Shown here: positions 9,224 to 18,959 of the stretch, piece by piece
How positions within the stretch are numbered: the first letter of the stretch is position 1
How the letters are laid out: each line of letters starts with the position of its first letter
NCBI RefSeq assembly: GCF_026342355.1
Contig: NZ_JAPEMV010000002.1
Span: 682,001 to 746,000 of the forward strand
Reading direction: 5' to 3'
DNA length: 64,000 bases
Source: Streptomyces sp. NBC_00249
GTDB taxonomy: Bacteria > Actinomycetota > Actinomycetes > Streptomycetales > Streptomycetaceae
Translations under genes and position numbers: made by a program
Notes under the pieces: generated by a model
The model's database searches: none
The model's input: only the letters and a program-made list of their open reading frames with translations
Told to the model about the DNA's origin: nothing

Positions 9224-10048
9224 TTGGCCACAGGCACGGAACCACACCCACAGCGGCCCGGAGGCGTCCACGGCCCCTCCCGGGCCGCCATCGCGGCCCG
9301 GCACCTGCGGACCGACCGGTGGTGGCTGTCGCCCGCCGCCACCGCGGCCGGACTGCTCGCCTTCATCGTCTACTCGACCTGGCGGGCCTTCGCCAACGCC
9401 GACTACTACGCGGCCCCGTACGTCTCGCCCTTCTACTCCCCCTGCCTGGCGGAGAACTGCGAGACGATGCGCGGCGGCCCCAACCTCGACCTCTTCGGCA
9501 GCTGGTGGGGCCTGTCCCCCGCCCTGCTGATCCTGGTCTTCCCGCTCGGCTTCCGGCTGACCTGCTACTACTACCGCAAGGCCTACTACCGGGGCTTCTG
9601 GGCCTCCCCGCCCGCCTGCGCCGTGGCCGAGCCGCACGCCTCGTACACCGGCGAGACCCGCTTCCCGCTGATCCTCCAGAACCTGCACCGCTACTTCTTC
9701 TACGCGGCGGTGCCGGTCGCGGGCATCCTCACGTACGACACCGCGCTGACCTTCCGCGACGCGCACTACGCGTGGGGCCACATGGGCCTCGGCACGCTGA
9801 TCTTCCTGGCGAACATCGTGCTGATCTGGGCCTACACCCTGTCCTGCCACTCCTGCCGGCACATCATGGGCGGCCGCCTCAGGCACTTCTCCAAGCACCC
9901 GGTGCGCTACCGCCTGTGGGGCTGGGTCAGCCGCCTCAACGCCCGCCACATGCAGCTCGCGTGGGCCTCCCTGATCAGCGTGGCCGCCTGCGACTTCTAC
10001 GTGTACCTCCTGGCCACCGGCACCTTCACCGACCCGAGGATCTTCTGA
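9224..10048 (+). CDS. membrane anchor-like subunit of succinate dehydrogenase/fumarate reductase
   Basis: Integral membrane protein of 274 aa with a TTG start behind a GGAG-type site. Five hydrophobic segments lie near residues 32-52, 92-112, 155-172, 188-206 and 246-262. Histidines in or next to the segments (LHRYFFYA, HYAWGHMG, CHSCRH, ARHMQLAW) could ligate haem. It sits one base upstream of the flavoprotein gene and is clearly co-transcribed with it. Position and topology suggest it anchors the catalytic dimer and passes electrons to or from quinone. The sequence is not a standard SdhC/SdhD, so the exact family is uncertain. Confidence 0.75.
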   Translation: MATGTEPHPQRPGGVHGPSRAAIAARHLRTDRWWLSPAATAAGLLAFIVYSTWRAFANADYYAAPYVSPFYSPCLAENCETMRGGPNLDLFGSWWGLSPALLILVFPLGFRLTCYYYRKAYYRGFWASPPACAVAEPHASYTGETRFPLILQNLHRYFFYAAVPVAGILTYDTALTFRDAHYAWGHMGLGTLIFLANIVLIWAYTLSCHSCRHIMGGRLRHFSKHPVRYRLWGWVSRLNARHMQLAWASLISVAACDFYVYLLATGTFTDPRIF

Positions 10049-10049
10049 C

Positions 10050-11966
10050 ATGGCACAGGTGGAACGGCAGCGGTGGGACGTCGTCGTGGTGGGGGCCGGG
10101 GGTGCCGGGCTGCGGGCCGCGATCGAGGCCCGGGAGCGGGGGGCCCGGACGGCCGTGATCTGCAAGTCCCTCTTCGGCAAGGCCCACACGGTGATGGCGG
10201 AGGGCGGGATCGCCGCCTCCATGGGCAACGTCAACAGCCACGACAGCTGGCAGGTGCACTTCCGCGACACGATGCGCGGGGGCAAGTTCCTCAACCAGTG
10301 GCGGATGGCCGAGCTGCACGCGAAGGAGGCGCCGGACCGGGTCTGGGAGCTGGAGACCTGGGGCGCGCTCTTCGACCGGACGCCCGACGGGCGGATCTCG
10401 CAGCGCAACTTCGGCGGGCACGAGTACCCGCGCCTCGCGCACGTCGGCGACCGGACCGGGCTGGAGCTGATCCGTACCCTCCAGCAGAAGATCGTCCAGC
10501 TCCAGCAGGAGGACTTCAAGGAGTACGGGGACCACGAGGCCCGGCTCAAGGTCTTCCAGGAGTGCACCGTGACCAGGGTTTTGAAAGACCGCAGTCTGAA
10601 GGACGGGGAGCGGGTCGCCGGGACGTTCTGCTACGAGCGGGAGTCCGGGCGGTTCTTCGTCCTGGAGGCCCCCGCGGTGGTGCTCGCGACCGGCGGGATC
10701 GGGAAGTCGTTCAAGACCACCTCCAACTCCTGGGAGTACACCGGCGACGGGCACGCGCTGGCCCTGCTGGCCGGGGCGCCGCTGCTGAACATGGAGTTCG
10801 TGCAGTTCCATCCGACGGGCATGGTCTGGCCGCCCTCGGTGAAGGGCATCCTCGTCACCGAGTCGGTGCGCGGCGACGGCGGGGTGCTGCGCAACAGCGA
10901 GGGCAAGCGGTTCATGTTCGACTACGTCCCGGACGTCTTCAAGGAGAAGTACGCCGAGTCGGAGGAGGAGGGCGACCGCTGGTACGAGGACCCGGACCAC
11001 AACCGGCGTCCGCCCGAGCTGCTGCCGCGCGACGAGGTGGCGCGGGCCATCAACTCCGAGGTCAAGGCGGGCCGCGGCACCCCGCACGGCGGGGTGTTCC
11101 TGGACGTGTCCACGCGGATGCCGGCCGAGAAGATCAAGCGGCGGCTGCCCTCGATGTACCACCAGTTCAAGGAGCTGGCGGACGTGGACATCACCGCCGA
11201 GCCGATGGAGGTCGGGCCGACCTGCCACTACGTGATGGGCGGGATCGCGGTCGACTCCGAGACCGCCGCCACCGTCGGCGTGCCGGGGCTGTTCGCGGCC
11301 GGTGAGGTGGCGGGCGGGATGCACGGCTCGAACCGGCTCGGCGGGAATTCCCTGTCCGACCTGCTGGTGTTCGGGCGGCGGGCCGGTCTGCACGCGGCCG
11401 AGTACGCCGCCTCCCCCGCGGGGCGCCCGGCCGTCTCCCAGGCGGAGGTCGACGCGGCCGCCACCGAGGCGCTGGCCCCCTTCCACGCGCAGGAGGGCGC
11501 GGAGAACCCGTACACGCTCCACCAGGAGCTCCAGACCACGATGAACGACCTGGTCGGGATCATCCGCCGGGAGGCGGAGATGGCCCAGGCGCTGGAGAGG
11601 CTGGCGGGACTGCGCGTACGGGCGGCCCGGGCCGGGGTCGAGGGACACCGGCAGTTCAACCCGGGCTGGCACCTGGCGCTGGACCTGCGCAACATGCTGC
11701 TGGTCAGCGAGTGCGTGGCCCGCGCGGCCCTGGAGCGCACCGAGTCCCGGGGCGGGCACACCCGGGAGGACTGTCCGGCGATGGAGCGGGAGTGGCGGCC
11801 GGTGAACCTGCTGTGCCGGCCGGTGGACCCGGCCCCGGCCGATCCGGCGGCCGACCGGATCGCCCTCGTCCGGACCAGGACCGAACCCGTCCGCCCCGAC
11901 CTGCTCGCGCTGTTCGAGAAGGACGAGCTGGCCAAGTACCTCGCCGAAGAGGAGCTGTACGAGTGA
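10050..11966 (+). CDS. sdhA: succinate dehydrogenase/fumarate reductase flavoprotein subunit
   Basis: Catalytic FAD subunit, 638 aa. It has the N-terminal dinucleotide-binding motif VVVVGAGGAGLRAAIEA, and AHTVMAEGGIAA with the His in the position of the covalent flavin attachment. Substrate-site features are FVQFHPTGM and GTPHGGVFLDVSTRMP; the late FAD motif is GLFAAGEVAGGMHGSNRLGG. It oxidises succinate, or reduces fumarate, with the iron-sulphur and membrane subunits encoded alongside. The length and the C-terminal EEELYE fit the larger non-classical actinobacterial form. The stop overlaps the next start by 4 bp. Confidence 0.95.
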   Translation: MAQVERQRWDVVVVGAGGAGLRAAIEARERGARTAVICKSLFGKAHTVMAEGGIAASMGNVNSHDSWQVHFRDTMRGGKFLNQWRMAELHAKEAPDRVWELETWGALFDRTPDGRISQRNFGGHEYPRLAHVGDRTGLELIRTLQQKIVQLQQEDFKEYGDHEARLKVFQECTVTRVLKDRSLKDGERVAGTFCYERESGRFFVLEAPAVVLATGGIGKSFKTTSNSWEYTGDGHALALLAGAPLLNMEFVQFHPTGMVWPPSVKGILVTESVRGDGGVLRNSEGKRFMFDYVPDVFKEKYAESEEEGDRWYEDPDHNRRPPELLPRDEVARAINSEVKAGRGTPHGGVFLDVSTRMPAEKIKRRLPSMYHQFKELADVDITAEPMEVGPTCHYVMGGIAVDSETAATVGVPGLFAAGEVAGGMHGSNRLGGNSLSDLLVFGRRAGLHAAEYAASPAGRPAVSQAEVDAAATEALAPFHAQEGAENPYTLHQELQTTMNDLVGIIRREAEMAQALERLAGLRVRAARAGVEGHRQFNPGWHLALDLRNMLLVSECVARAALERTESRGGHTREDCPAMEREWRPVNLLCRPVDPAPADPAADRIALVRTRTEPVRPDLLALFEKDELAKYLAEEELYE

Positions 11967-12739
11967 CTGCTTACGATGCCGCCTTCCGGGTCTGGCGCGG
12001 TGACGCGGAGGGCGGGGAGCTGCGGGACTTCACGGTCGAGGTGCACGACGGCGAGGTGGTCCTGGACATCGTGCACCGGATCCAGGCCACCCAGGCGTCG
12101 GACCTCGCGGTGCGCTGGAACTGCAAGGCGGGCAAGTGCGGTTCGTGCAGTGCGGAGGTCAACGGGCGGCCGCGGCTGATGTGCATGACGCGGATGTCGA
12201 CCTTCGCGCGGGACGAGACGGTGACGATCACCCCGCTGCGGGCCTTCCCGGTGGTCCGGGACCTGGTCACGGACGTGTCCTTCAACTACGCGAAGGCGCG
12301 GGAGGTGCCGGCCTTCGTGCCGCCGGAGGGGGTGGGGCCGGGCGAGTACCGGATGGCGCAGGTGGACGTGGAGCGCTCGCAGGAGTTCCGCAAGTGCATC
12401 GAGTGCTTCCTGTGCCAGGACACCTGTCATGTGGTGCGTGACCACGAGGAGAACAAGGCCGCCTTCGCCGGGCCGCGTTTCCTGATGCGGGTCGCGGAGC
12501 TGGACATGCACCCGCTGGACGCGGCCGCGGAGGCGGGTCTGGACCGCAAGCGGGCGGCCCAGGAGGAGCACGGTCTGGGCTACTGCAACATCACCAAGTG
12601 CTGTACGGAGGTCTGCCCCGAGGGGATCAAGATCACCGACAACGCGCTGATCCCGCTGAAGGAGCGGGCCGTGGACCGCAAGTACGACCCGCTGGTGTGG
12701 CTGGGCAACAAGATCCTGCGGCGGCCGGATCTCCGGTAG
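11963..12739 (+). CDS. sdhB: succinate dehydrogenase/fumarate reductase iron-sulphur subunit
   Basis: Electron-transfer subunit, 258 aa. The GTG at 11963 overlaps the flavoprotein stop (GTGA), which fixes the start. The N-terminal plant-type 2Fe-2S domain has the cysteine cluster CKAGKCGSC followed by C in LMCMTR. The C-terminal ferredoxin-like domain has CIECFLCQDTC and CNITKCCTEVCPEG for the 4Fe-4S and 3Fe-4S clusters. It relays electrons between the flavoprotein and the membrane subunit. It is the last gene of this three-gene set; 78 bp separate it from the kinase gene. Confidence 0.95.
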   Translation: MTAYDAAFRVWRGDAEGGELRDFTVEVHDGEVVLDIVHRIQATQASDLAVRWNCKAGKCGSCSAEVNGRPRLMCMTRMSTFARDETVTITPLRAFPVVRDLVTDVSFNYAKAREVPAFVPPEGVGPGEYRMAQVDVERSQEFRKCIECFLCQDTCHVVRDHEENKAAFAGPRFLMRVAELDMHPLDAAAEAGLDRKRAAQEEHGLGYCNITKCCTEVCPEGIKITDNALIPLKERAVDRKYDPLVWLGNKILRRPDLR

Positions 12740-12817
12740 GAACCCCCTTTCGACACGTCCGCCGTGGACAATGCCCCCTGGAACTCGTCGGGTGACGTGG
12801 TGTCAGGGGGCTTCGCG

Positions 12818-15800
12818 GTGCGGGTGGGGGATCTACTGGCGGACCGGTACCGGCTGGACCGGCGCCTCGGCGCCGGCGGCATGGGCGAGGTCTGGGGCGG
12901 CCACGACCTGGCCCTGGACCGGGCGGTGGCGGTGAAGGTGCTGCTGGAGGCGGCGACCGATGAGGAGCTGATCGCCCGTTTCCGGCGGGAGGCCACCATC
13001 GGGGCGCGGCTCCAGCATCCGGGCATCACCGTCGTGCACGACGTGGGGCAGCACGACGGGCGGCTGTTCATCGTGATGGAGCTGCTGTCGGGCGAGGACC
13101 TGGGGGCGGTCCTGGCCCGGGAGCGGGCGGGTCTGGCGCCGGCCGTCGCGGTGGAGCTGGCCGCGCAGACGGCGGAGGCCCTGGCGGCCGCGCACGAACG
13201 GGCCGTGGTGCACCGGGACCTGAAGCCGGCGAACCTCTTCCTGCTGCCCGGCGGCCGGCTCAAGATCTGCGATTTCGGGATCGCGCACTCGGCCGACGCG
13301 ACGGCGGGCTGGACGCTCACGGGGCGGCCGTTCGGCACGCCGCCGTACATGGCGCCGGAGCAGTGGCGCGGCGAGCGCGTGGACGCCCGGTGCGACCTGT
13401 ACGCGCTGGGGTGCGTGCTGTACGCCCTGCTGAGCGGGCAGCCGCCCTTCGGTTCGGCCGAGCCGATGTACGTGCTCATGACCAGGCACATCGAGGACGC
13501 CCCGCTCTCGCTGCGGGTGGCGGGGACGCCGGTGGACCCGGAGCTGGACCGGCTGGTGCTGGCGCTGCTGGCGAAGGACCCGGACGGGCGGCCGGAGTCG
13601 GCGGCGGCCGTCGCGAAGGCGCTGCGGGCGCTGGCCGGCGGGCCGCCCGCGCCCCGCGAGGTGGTGGAGCCGCAGGCCGGGCCGGTACGGGAGCCCGCCG
13701 GGACGACGACGGCGGCGGCGACGCCGACCGGGGGCGGGATCCCCGCCGAGGTACGGGAGTTCGTACGGGAACTGCTCCACGAGGCGGAGGAGGACCTGCG
13801 GGAGGTGCCGCCCGACCGGCCCGCCCGGGTGGAGGTGCTGGCCGTCGCGGCGGACGCGGCCGCCCGCTTCGACACGGGGCTGGCGCGACGGCTGCTGGCC
13901 GACGCGGAGTTCGCCGCCTGGAGCGGAGGTGAGGGCGACGGGGCGCGGGTGGCCCGGCTGCTGACGACACTGGCCAGGGACACCGCCCCGCACTCCCCGG
14001 CGCGGGCCGTACGGCTGCTGACCGACGCGCGGCAGGCGCTGTTCACGGTGTTCGGCACCAACCGGCAGGGGCCGCTGCGGGCGGTGGCGGAGGAACTGGC
14101 CCGGGTCGCGCCCGAGCAGGCCGCCCAGCTGACGGGCTACCACCTCGCCGAGGGTCCGGCGGCGAACCGGCTCCGGGCCCTGATCGCCACGGCCGTGTCC
14201 GCGGCCCGCCCCGAGGAGGCCGAGCGGCAGCTCGCCGGGATCCCGGACCCGGCGGCGCGGGCGGCCGCCACCTACGACCTGGTGCTGGCGCTCGCCCCGC
14301 GGGACCTGGAGACCGCCCTGCGGCTGAGCGAGCGGATCGGCTCCGCCGGGGCCCGGCTGCTGGTGCTGTGCCAGGTGGCCCGGGACCGGGCCGCGGCCGG
14401 TGACCCCGCGGGCGGGGCCCTGGCCCTGGAGCAGGCCGAGGCGGAACTCCCCGAGGTGCTTCAGGAGCGGGCCGCCTGGCTGCGCGAGGAGGCGGCCGGG
14501 CAGGATCCGCGCGGGCGGCTGGGGCAGCTCGAAGGGGAGCGGCTGCGGACCCGGGCCGCCGCGCTGCTGGGGCGCCGCCCGGAGGGCGCGGGTGACGAGA
14601 AGGCCGACCACGCGCTGGCCTCCCTGGCCGCCGCCCGGGACCGGGTGGAGCAGGGCGCCCGGGCCGCGCTGGACCCCGTACGCGCCGCCGCGCGGGCGGA
14701 GCGGGCCCGTGAGCTGCCGGACGCCGCGGCGCGGGCGCAGGAGCTGGCCCGGATCGCGCGGGACTGCGTGGCGACGGCGGGTACGCCCTGGCTGGCCGAG
14801 GTGGCGGCCGGGCCGGGCACCCCGCCGCCGCACGGGGCGACGGTGGTCACGGACCGGGCGGCGCGGCCCCGGCTGCCCGACCGGGACGGGAACCGGTGGC
14901 GGACGGCGGCCTACCCTGACTCCCTGCGCTCCGCCGGGGACGCCGTGGTGTGGCGGTCGGGGGCCGAGGTGGGCTGCGTACGGGCGGACACCGGGGTGAC
15001 CCGCTGGACGGCCTTCGCCGACGAGGGGGTGTCCGCGGCCCCGCTCACCGGGCGGGCCGTGGTGGACTGCGCGGCCGACGCCGGGTCGGTGTACGTGACG
15101 GTGGCGCCCGCGGAGGCGGACGGTGCGCGGCTGCTGGCGCGGGAGCCGCGCGACGGGCGGGTGCGCTGGTGGCGGGACCTGCCCGGGCGGCCCCGGCTGC
15201 ATCCGGCCGGGGAGCTGCTGCTGGCGGCCGTGCCGGGCCGGCTCGCGGCGCTGCGCGCGGACAGCGGGGAGGAGCTGTGGGGGCATCCGGTGGCGCAGGA
15301 CCCGTCGTGGTCCCTGACGGTGGCGGCGGACCGGCTGGTCGTGGGGGACGGGGAGGGGCGCCGGGGTCTGCGGCTGCGCAGCGGGGAGCAGCTGTGGTCC
15401 TGGGCGCGTACCGGCTCCGGCTTCGCGGTGCAGGGTGATCCGCGGATCCCGGCGCCGGGCGGGCCGGCCCTCGACGGCGCGCTGGTGCACTTCCTGGACT
15501 CCGGGACGCTGCGGGCGGTGCGCGGGCGCAGCGGCGAGGAGGTCTGGGGGTTCGAGCCGGGTGTTCCCGCGTCCCGGCTGCTGGTCGAGGGCGGCGCCGT
15601 GTACGTGGCCGCGCACCGCCGTGAGCAGGGCGCCGACGTGGTGTCCGCGCTGGACGCGCGCAGCGGGGCAGTGCTGTGGCAGCGGCCGGTGACGCGGCGC
15701 GAGGGGACGGTCTGCGCCCTGGAGCTGCTGGGCATCCGCGGCGGTGTGCTGTACGTGCGGGCTTCCCGGGGTGGCCGGCGGGGGCTGCTGGGGAAGTCGG

Positions 15801-15949
15801 CGCAGCCCTTCGTGGCGGCGCTGGACCTGGCGACGGGCAAGCCGCGGCGGCAGTGGGAGGAGCCGTCGTTGGGTGCGGGGGACGTGCTGCTGGCGGGGGA
15901 TCTGCTGGTCCTGCCGCGCCCCGGGCTGAGGGCGGTCGCGCTGCCCTGA
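12818..15949 (+). CDS. Ser/Thr protein kinase with C-terminal PQQ-type propeller
   Basis: Hanks-type kinase fused to a beta-propeller, about 1043 aa. I chose the GTG at 12818 because GGGGG lies 7 nt upstream; an ATG at 12764 is in frame but has no ribosome site. Kinase motifs are complete: glycine loop LGAGGMGEVWGG, VAVKVLLE, catalytic HRDLKPANLF, DFGIAHS, APEQW. Residues ~270-690 are an Ala/Arg/Glu-rich helical linker, and the C-terminal ~350 residues contain repeats with the PQQ/pyrrolo-quinoline signature (SGEELWGHP, SGEQLWSWA, SGEEVWGFE, SGAVLWQRP). No membrane segment is evident, unlike PknB-type receptors, so the protein appears cytoplasmic. Confidence 0.9.
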   Translation: MRVGDLLADRYRLDRRLGAGGMGEVWGGHDLALDRAVAVKVLLEAATDEELIARFRREATIGARLQHPGITVVHDVGQHDGRLFIVMELLSGEDLGAVLARERAGLAPAVAVELAAQTAEALAAAHERAVVHRDLKPANLFLLPGGRLKICDFGIAHSADATAGWTLTGRPFGTPPYMAPEQWRGERVDARCDLYALGCVLYALLSGQPPFGSAEPMYVLMTRHIEDAPLSLRVAGTPVDPELDRLVLALLAKDPDGRPESAAAVAKALRALAGGPPAPREVVEPQAGPVREPAGTTTAAATPTGGGIPAEVREFVRELLHEAEEDLREVPPDRPARVEVLAVAADAAARFDTGLARRLLADAEFAAWSGGEGDGARVARLLTTLARDTAPHSPARAVRLLTDARQALFTVFGTNRQGPLRAVAEELARVAPEQAAQLTGYHLAEGPAANRLRALIATAVSAARPEEAERQLAGIPDPAARAAATYDLVLALAPRDLETALRLSERIGSAGARLLVLCQVARDRAAAGDPAGGALALEQAEAELPEVLQERAAWLREEAAGQDPRGRLGQLEGERLRTRAAALLGRRPEGAGDEKADHALASLAAARDRVEQGARAALDPVRAAARAERARELPDAAARAQELARIARDCVATAGTPWLAEVAAGPGTPPPHGATVVTDRAARPRLPDRDGNRWRTAAYPDSLRSAGDAVVWRSGAEVGCVRADTGVTRWTAFADEGVSAAPLTGRAVVDCAADAGSVYVTVAPAEADGARLLAREPRDGRVRWWRDLPGRPRLHPAGELLLAAVPGRLAALRADSGEELWGHPVAQDPSWSLTVAADRLVVGDGEGRRGLRLRSGEQLWSWARTGSGFAVQGDPRIPAPGGPALDGALVHFLDSGTLRAVRGRSGEEVWGFEPGVPASRLLVEGGAVYVAAHRREQGADVVSALDARSGAVLWQRPVTRREGTVCALELLGIRGGVLYVRASRGGRRGLLGKSAQPFVAALDLATGKPRRQWEEPSLGAGDVLLAGDLLVLPRPGLRAVALP

Positions 15950-15990
15950 GGGTGGGGCCGCCTCCGGGTGCGGGCCCTTGGGGCCGCCCA

Positions 15991-15996
15991 TACCCT
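15991..15996 (+). promoter_or_regulatory. -10 element of a probable leaderless promoter
   Basis: TACCCT lies 7 nt before the GTG at 16004. There is no Shine-Dalgarno sequence in front of that GTG, the arrangement typical of leaderless mRNAs in actinobacteria. No good -35 is visible. Confidence 0.5.
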
Positions 15997-16003
15997 CCCA
16001 AAT

Positions 16004-18145
16004 GTGACTCCACCGAGAAGCAGGACGCGCAGCGGAGCGCGGCGGCGCGCCGCCACCGGCACGGGCCGCACGGCGCTGGCCCTCGCCGCGGCGCTGCTCG
16101 CGCTCGGCGGCTGGGGGGTGGCCGGGGCGCCGCCGGCCCGGGCCGAGGATCCCGTCGCCCTGGACCGGCAGGGGCAGATCACCGACCGGGTGGGGGCGCT
16201 GGGTGACCGGCGTCCCGCCGTGACGGCCGCGCTGGACAAGCTGTACGCGGACCGCAAGGTGCAGCTGTTCGTGACGTACGTCCGTGATTTCTCCGACCGT
16301 TCGGCGCAGAGCTGGGCGGACGCGACCGCGCAGAAGAACGGCCTGGGGCAGGACGACCTGCTGCTGGCGGTGGCCACGGGAGCCCGCCAGTACGCCTATT
16401 CGGCCGATGTGGACTCCGGTTTCACCGAGGCGCAGCTCGCGGAGGTGGCGCGGACCGCCATCGAGCCGGCGCTGAAGCAGAACGACTGGGCGGGCGCCGC
16501 GATCGGTGCCGCCAACGGCTACGACGCGGTGCTGGGCGGGCTGCCCGTGCCGGTGCCCGCCATCACCCCCGGCGAGAGCGACCCGGGCGGTGACGCGGCG
16601 AGCGGGGCGAACGGGGCCGGTGACTTCGTCCTCCCGGTGGTCGCCGTCGGCGCGGCCGGGGCGCTCGGCGCGTACGCGTACTCCCGCCGCAAGCGGGGCC
16701 GGGGCGCGGGGCGCGGTACGGCGACGTCGCACCCGGGCTGGGAGGGTCCGGGGGCCCCGCCGGCGCCGCTGCCGGAGCTGGACGCGCGGGCGAAGGCGCT
16801 GCTGGTGGAGACCGACGACGCGGTCCGTACGAGCACCGAGGAACTCGGTTTCGCCTCGGCGCAGTTCGGCGACGAGGCGGTCGGGGCCTTCACGGCGGCG
16901 GTGGAGTACGCCAGGGGCGAGCTGACGCAGGCCTTCCGGCTGCGCCAGCAGCTGGACGACGCCTACCCGGAGGACGACGCCACGCGGCGCCGGATGCTGG
17001 ACGAGATCGTGGCGCGGTGCACGGAGGCGAGCCGCCGGCTCGACGGGGAGTCGGCGGCCTTCGACCGGCTGCGGGACCTGGAGAAGAACGCCCCGCAGGC
17101 CCTGGCCACGGTGGAGGAGCACTTCCGGGCGCTGACCGGGCGGACGGCGACGGCGGAGGCGACCTTGACGGCGCTGGCGGCCCGGTACGCGGATTCGGCG
17201 TCGGCGCCGGTCGCCTCCAACCCGGGGCAGGCCGGGGACCGGCTGCTGTTCGCGACCACCAGCCTCGGCGAGGCCCGGACCGCGCTGACCGCCGGGGAGC
17301 GGGGCCGGGCGGCGGTGCACGTCCGGGCCGCCGAGGGTGCGGTGGACCAGGCGGCGACCCTGGTGGACGCGGTGGAGCGGCGGGCGCAGGAGCTGGCGGA
17401 GGCGGCGGGGAAGCTGCCGGGCGCCCTGACCGAGACGGACAGCGACCTCGCCGACGCGCGCGGCCTGCTCACGGGCACCGCCGAGGGCACCTCGACGGCG
17501 GACCTGCGCGGGCGGATCGGCCGGGCGGAGGCGGTGCTGGCCGACGTACGGCGGGAGCTGGAGGCCGGCCGGTACGACCCGATCGACGCCCTGCGCCGGA
17601 CGGAGGAGGCGGACGCGGCGCTGGACGAGGCCCTGGCGGGGGCGCGGGAGCGGGAGTCGGGCCGGCAGCGGGCGGCGGCGCTGCTGGACCAGGCCCTGCT
17701 GTCGGCGCGGAGCGCGATCGGCGCGGCGGCGGACTACGTGACCACCAGCCGGGGGGCGGTCGGCAGTCAGGCCCGGACCCGGCTGGCGGAGGCGCAGCGG
17801 CACCTGGAGCGGTCGGTGTCGCTGGCGTCGGCGGACCCGGCTGGCGCGCTGGCGGAGGCCCAGCAGGCGGACTCGCTGGCCCGGCAGGCGCAGCAGCTGG
17901 CGGAGCAGGACGTGCGGGGGTACCAGGACCCGTACGCGGGCCGGCAGTCGGGCGGCGGCCGCGGCGGCGCGGTGCTGGGCGGGATCATCCTCGGCGAGAT
18001 CCTGCGCGGCGGGGGCGGCTTCGGCGGGGGCCGCGGTGGCGGGGGCTTCGGCGGGGGCGGTTTCGGCGGGGGCGGCGGACGCGGCCCCGGTTCCTTCGGC
18101 GGGGGCGGCACCCGCGGCCGGATGGGCGGTGGCGGCCGCTTCTGA
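16004..18145 (+). CDS. TPM-domain membrane protein with helical bundle and Gly-rich tail
   Basis: About 713 aa from the GTG at 16004 (an in-frame GTG at 15968 is possible). A signal peptide (TALALAAALLALGGWGV, AxA-like end) leads into a TPM domain (about residues 50-180; LYADRKVQLFVTYVRDFSD, DDLLLAVATGARQYAYS). One transmembrane helix follows near residue 205 (FVLPVVAVGAAGALGAYAY), then basic residues, so the TPM domain faces outside. The cytoplasmic part is a long Ala/Glu/Arg helical region and ends in a Gly/Phe-rich tail (GGGGFGGG repeats). It is followed by pspA, suggesting a shared role at the envelope under stress. Confidence 0.85.
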   Translation: MTPPRSRTRSGARRRAATGTGRTALALAAALLALGGWGVAGAPPARAEDPVALDRQGQITDRVGALGDRRPAVTAALDKLYADRKVQLFVTYVRDFSDRSAQSWADATAQKNGLGQDDLLLAVATGARQYAYSADVDSGFTEAQLAEVARTAIEPALKQNDWAGAAIGAANGYDAVLGGLPVPVPAITPGESDPGGDAASGANGAGDFVLPVVAVGAAGALGAYAYSRRKRGRGAGRGTATSHPGWEGPGAPPAPLPELDARAKALLVETDDAVRTSTEELGFASAQFGDEAVGAFTAAVEYARGELTQAFRLRQQLDDAYPEDDATRRRMLDEIVARCTEASRRLDGESAAFDRLRDLEKNAPQALATVEEHFRALTGRTATAEATLTALAARYADSASAPVASNPGQAGDRLLFATTSLGEARTALTAGERGRAAVHVRAAEGAVDQAATLVDAVERRAQELAEAAGKLPGALTETDSDLADARGLLTGTAEGTSTADLRGRIGRAEAVLADVRRELEAGRYDPIDALRRTEEADAALDEALAGARERESGRQRAAALLDQALLSARSAIGAAADYVTTSRGAVGSQARTRLAEAQRHLERSVSLASADPAGALAEAQQADSLARQAQQLAEQDVRGYQDPYAGRQSGGGRGGAVLGGIILGEILRGGGGFGGGRGGGGFGGGGFGGGGGRGPGSFGGGGTRGRMGGGGRF

Positions 18146-18218
18146 CACCCGCACGGCACCGCGCAGACCCGACGACGACCCCTCACCCCCTCATCGGGAT
18201 CACCAGGAGAGACCGACC

Positions 18219-18938
18219 ATGAGCAAGCAGACCATCCTCGGCCGTGTCACCCAGCTCGCGAAGGCGAACATCAACGCGCTGCTGGACCAGGCGGAGGATC
18301 CGCAGAAGATGCTCGACCAGCTGATCCGCGACTACACGAACAACATCTCGGAGGCGGAGCAGGCGGTGGCGACGACCATCGGGAACCTGCGGATGCTGGA
18401 GGCGGACCACAAGGAGGACGTGGACGCGGCCTCCGAGTGGGGCGCCAAGGCCCTCGCGGCGAGCCGGAAGGGCGACGAGCTGCGGGCGGGCGGGTCCGCG
18501 GCGGACGCCGACAAGTTCGACAACCTCGCGAAGGTGGCGCTGGGCCGGCAGATGCAGTCGGAGAAGGAGGCGCGGACGGCCGAGCCGACGATCGCCGCCC
18601 AGACGGAGGTGGTGGACAAGCTCAAGTCGGGCCTGGGCTCGATGAAGACCAAGCTGACGGAGCTCCAGGCGAAGCGGGACGAGCTGGTGGCGCGGGCGAA
18701 GACGGCGCAGGCGCAGAACACGATGATGGACGCGGTGAAGAACATCGACGTCCTGGACCCGACGAGCGACCTGAACCGCTTCGAGGAGAAGGTCCGCCGG
18801 GAGGAGGCCATGGCGATGGGCAAGCAGGAGCTGGCGGCCTCCTCCCTGGACGCGCAGTTCGAGTCGCTGGAGGACCTGGGGAAGACCTCGGAGATCGAGG
18901 CCCGCCTCGCCGCGCTCAAGGCCGGCCGGGCGGCGTAG
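18219..18938 (+). CDS. pspA: phage-shock-protein A / IM30 family protein
   Basis: Peripheral membrane coiled-coil protein of 239 aa. The start is fixed by a ribosome site (CAGGAGAG) 8 nt upstream of ATG. The N-terminal amphipathic helix (ILGRVTQLAKANINALLDQA) and family signature EDPQKMLDQLIRDY are present, followed by long continuous helices. PspA/IM30 proteins assemble on damaged membranes and remodel or seal them. It lies 73 bp after the TPM-domain gene, probably co-transcribed with it. No PspF- or ClgR-like regulator is in the window. Confidence 0.93.
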   Translation: MSKQTILGRVTQLAKANINALLDQAEDPQKMLDQLIRDYTNNISEAEQAVATTIGNLRMLEADHKEDVDAASEWGAKALAASRKGDELRAGGSAADADKFDNLAKVALGRQMQSEKEARTAEPTIAAQTEVVDKLKSGLGSMKTKLTELQAKRDELVARAKTAQAQNTMMDAVKNIDVLDPTSDLNRFEEKVRREEAMAMGKQELAASSLDAQFESLEDLGKTSEIEARLAALKAGRAA

Positions 18939-18959
18939 GCGGTTCGGCGGCGCCGGCCG

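Noticed and set aside
12833-18154. A 1773-codon minus-strand open frame across kinase and TPM-domain genes
   Set aside because: Arg/Pro/Gln-rich composition and no recognisable domain; both plus-strand genes have full family signatures.
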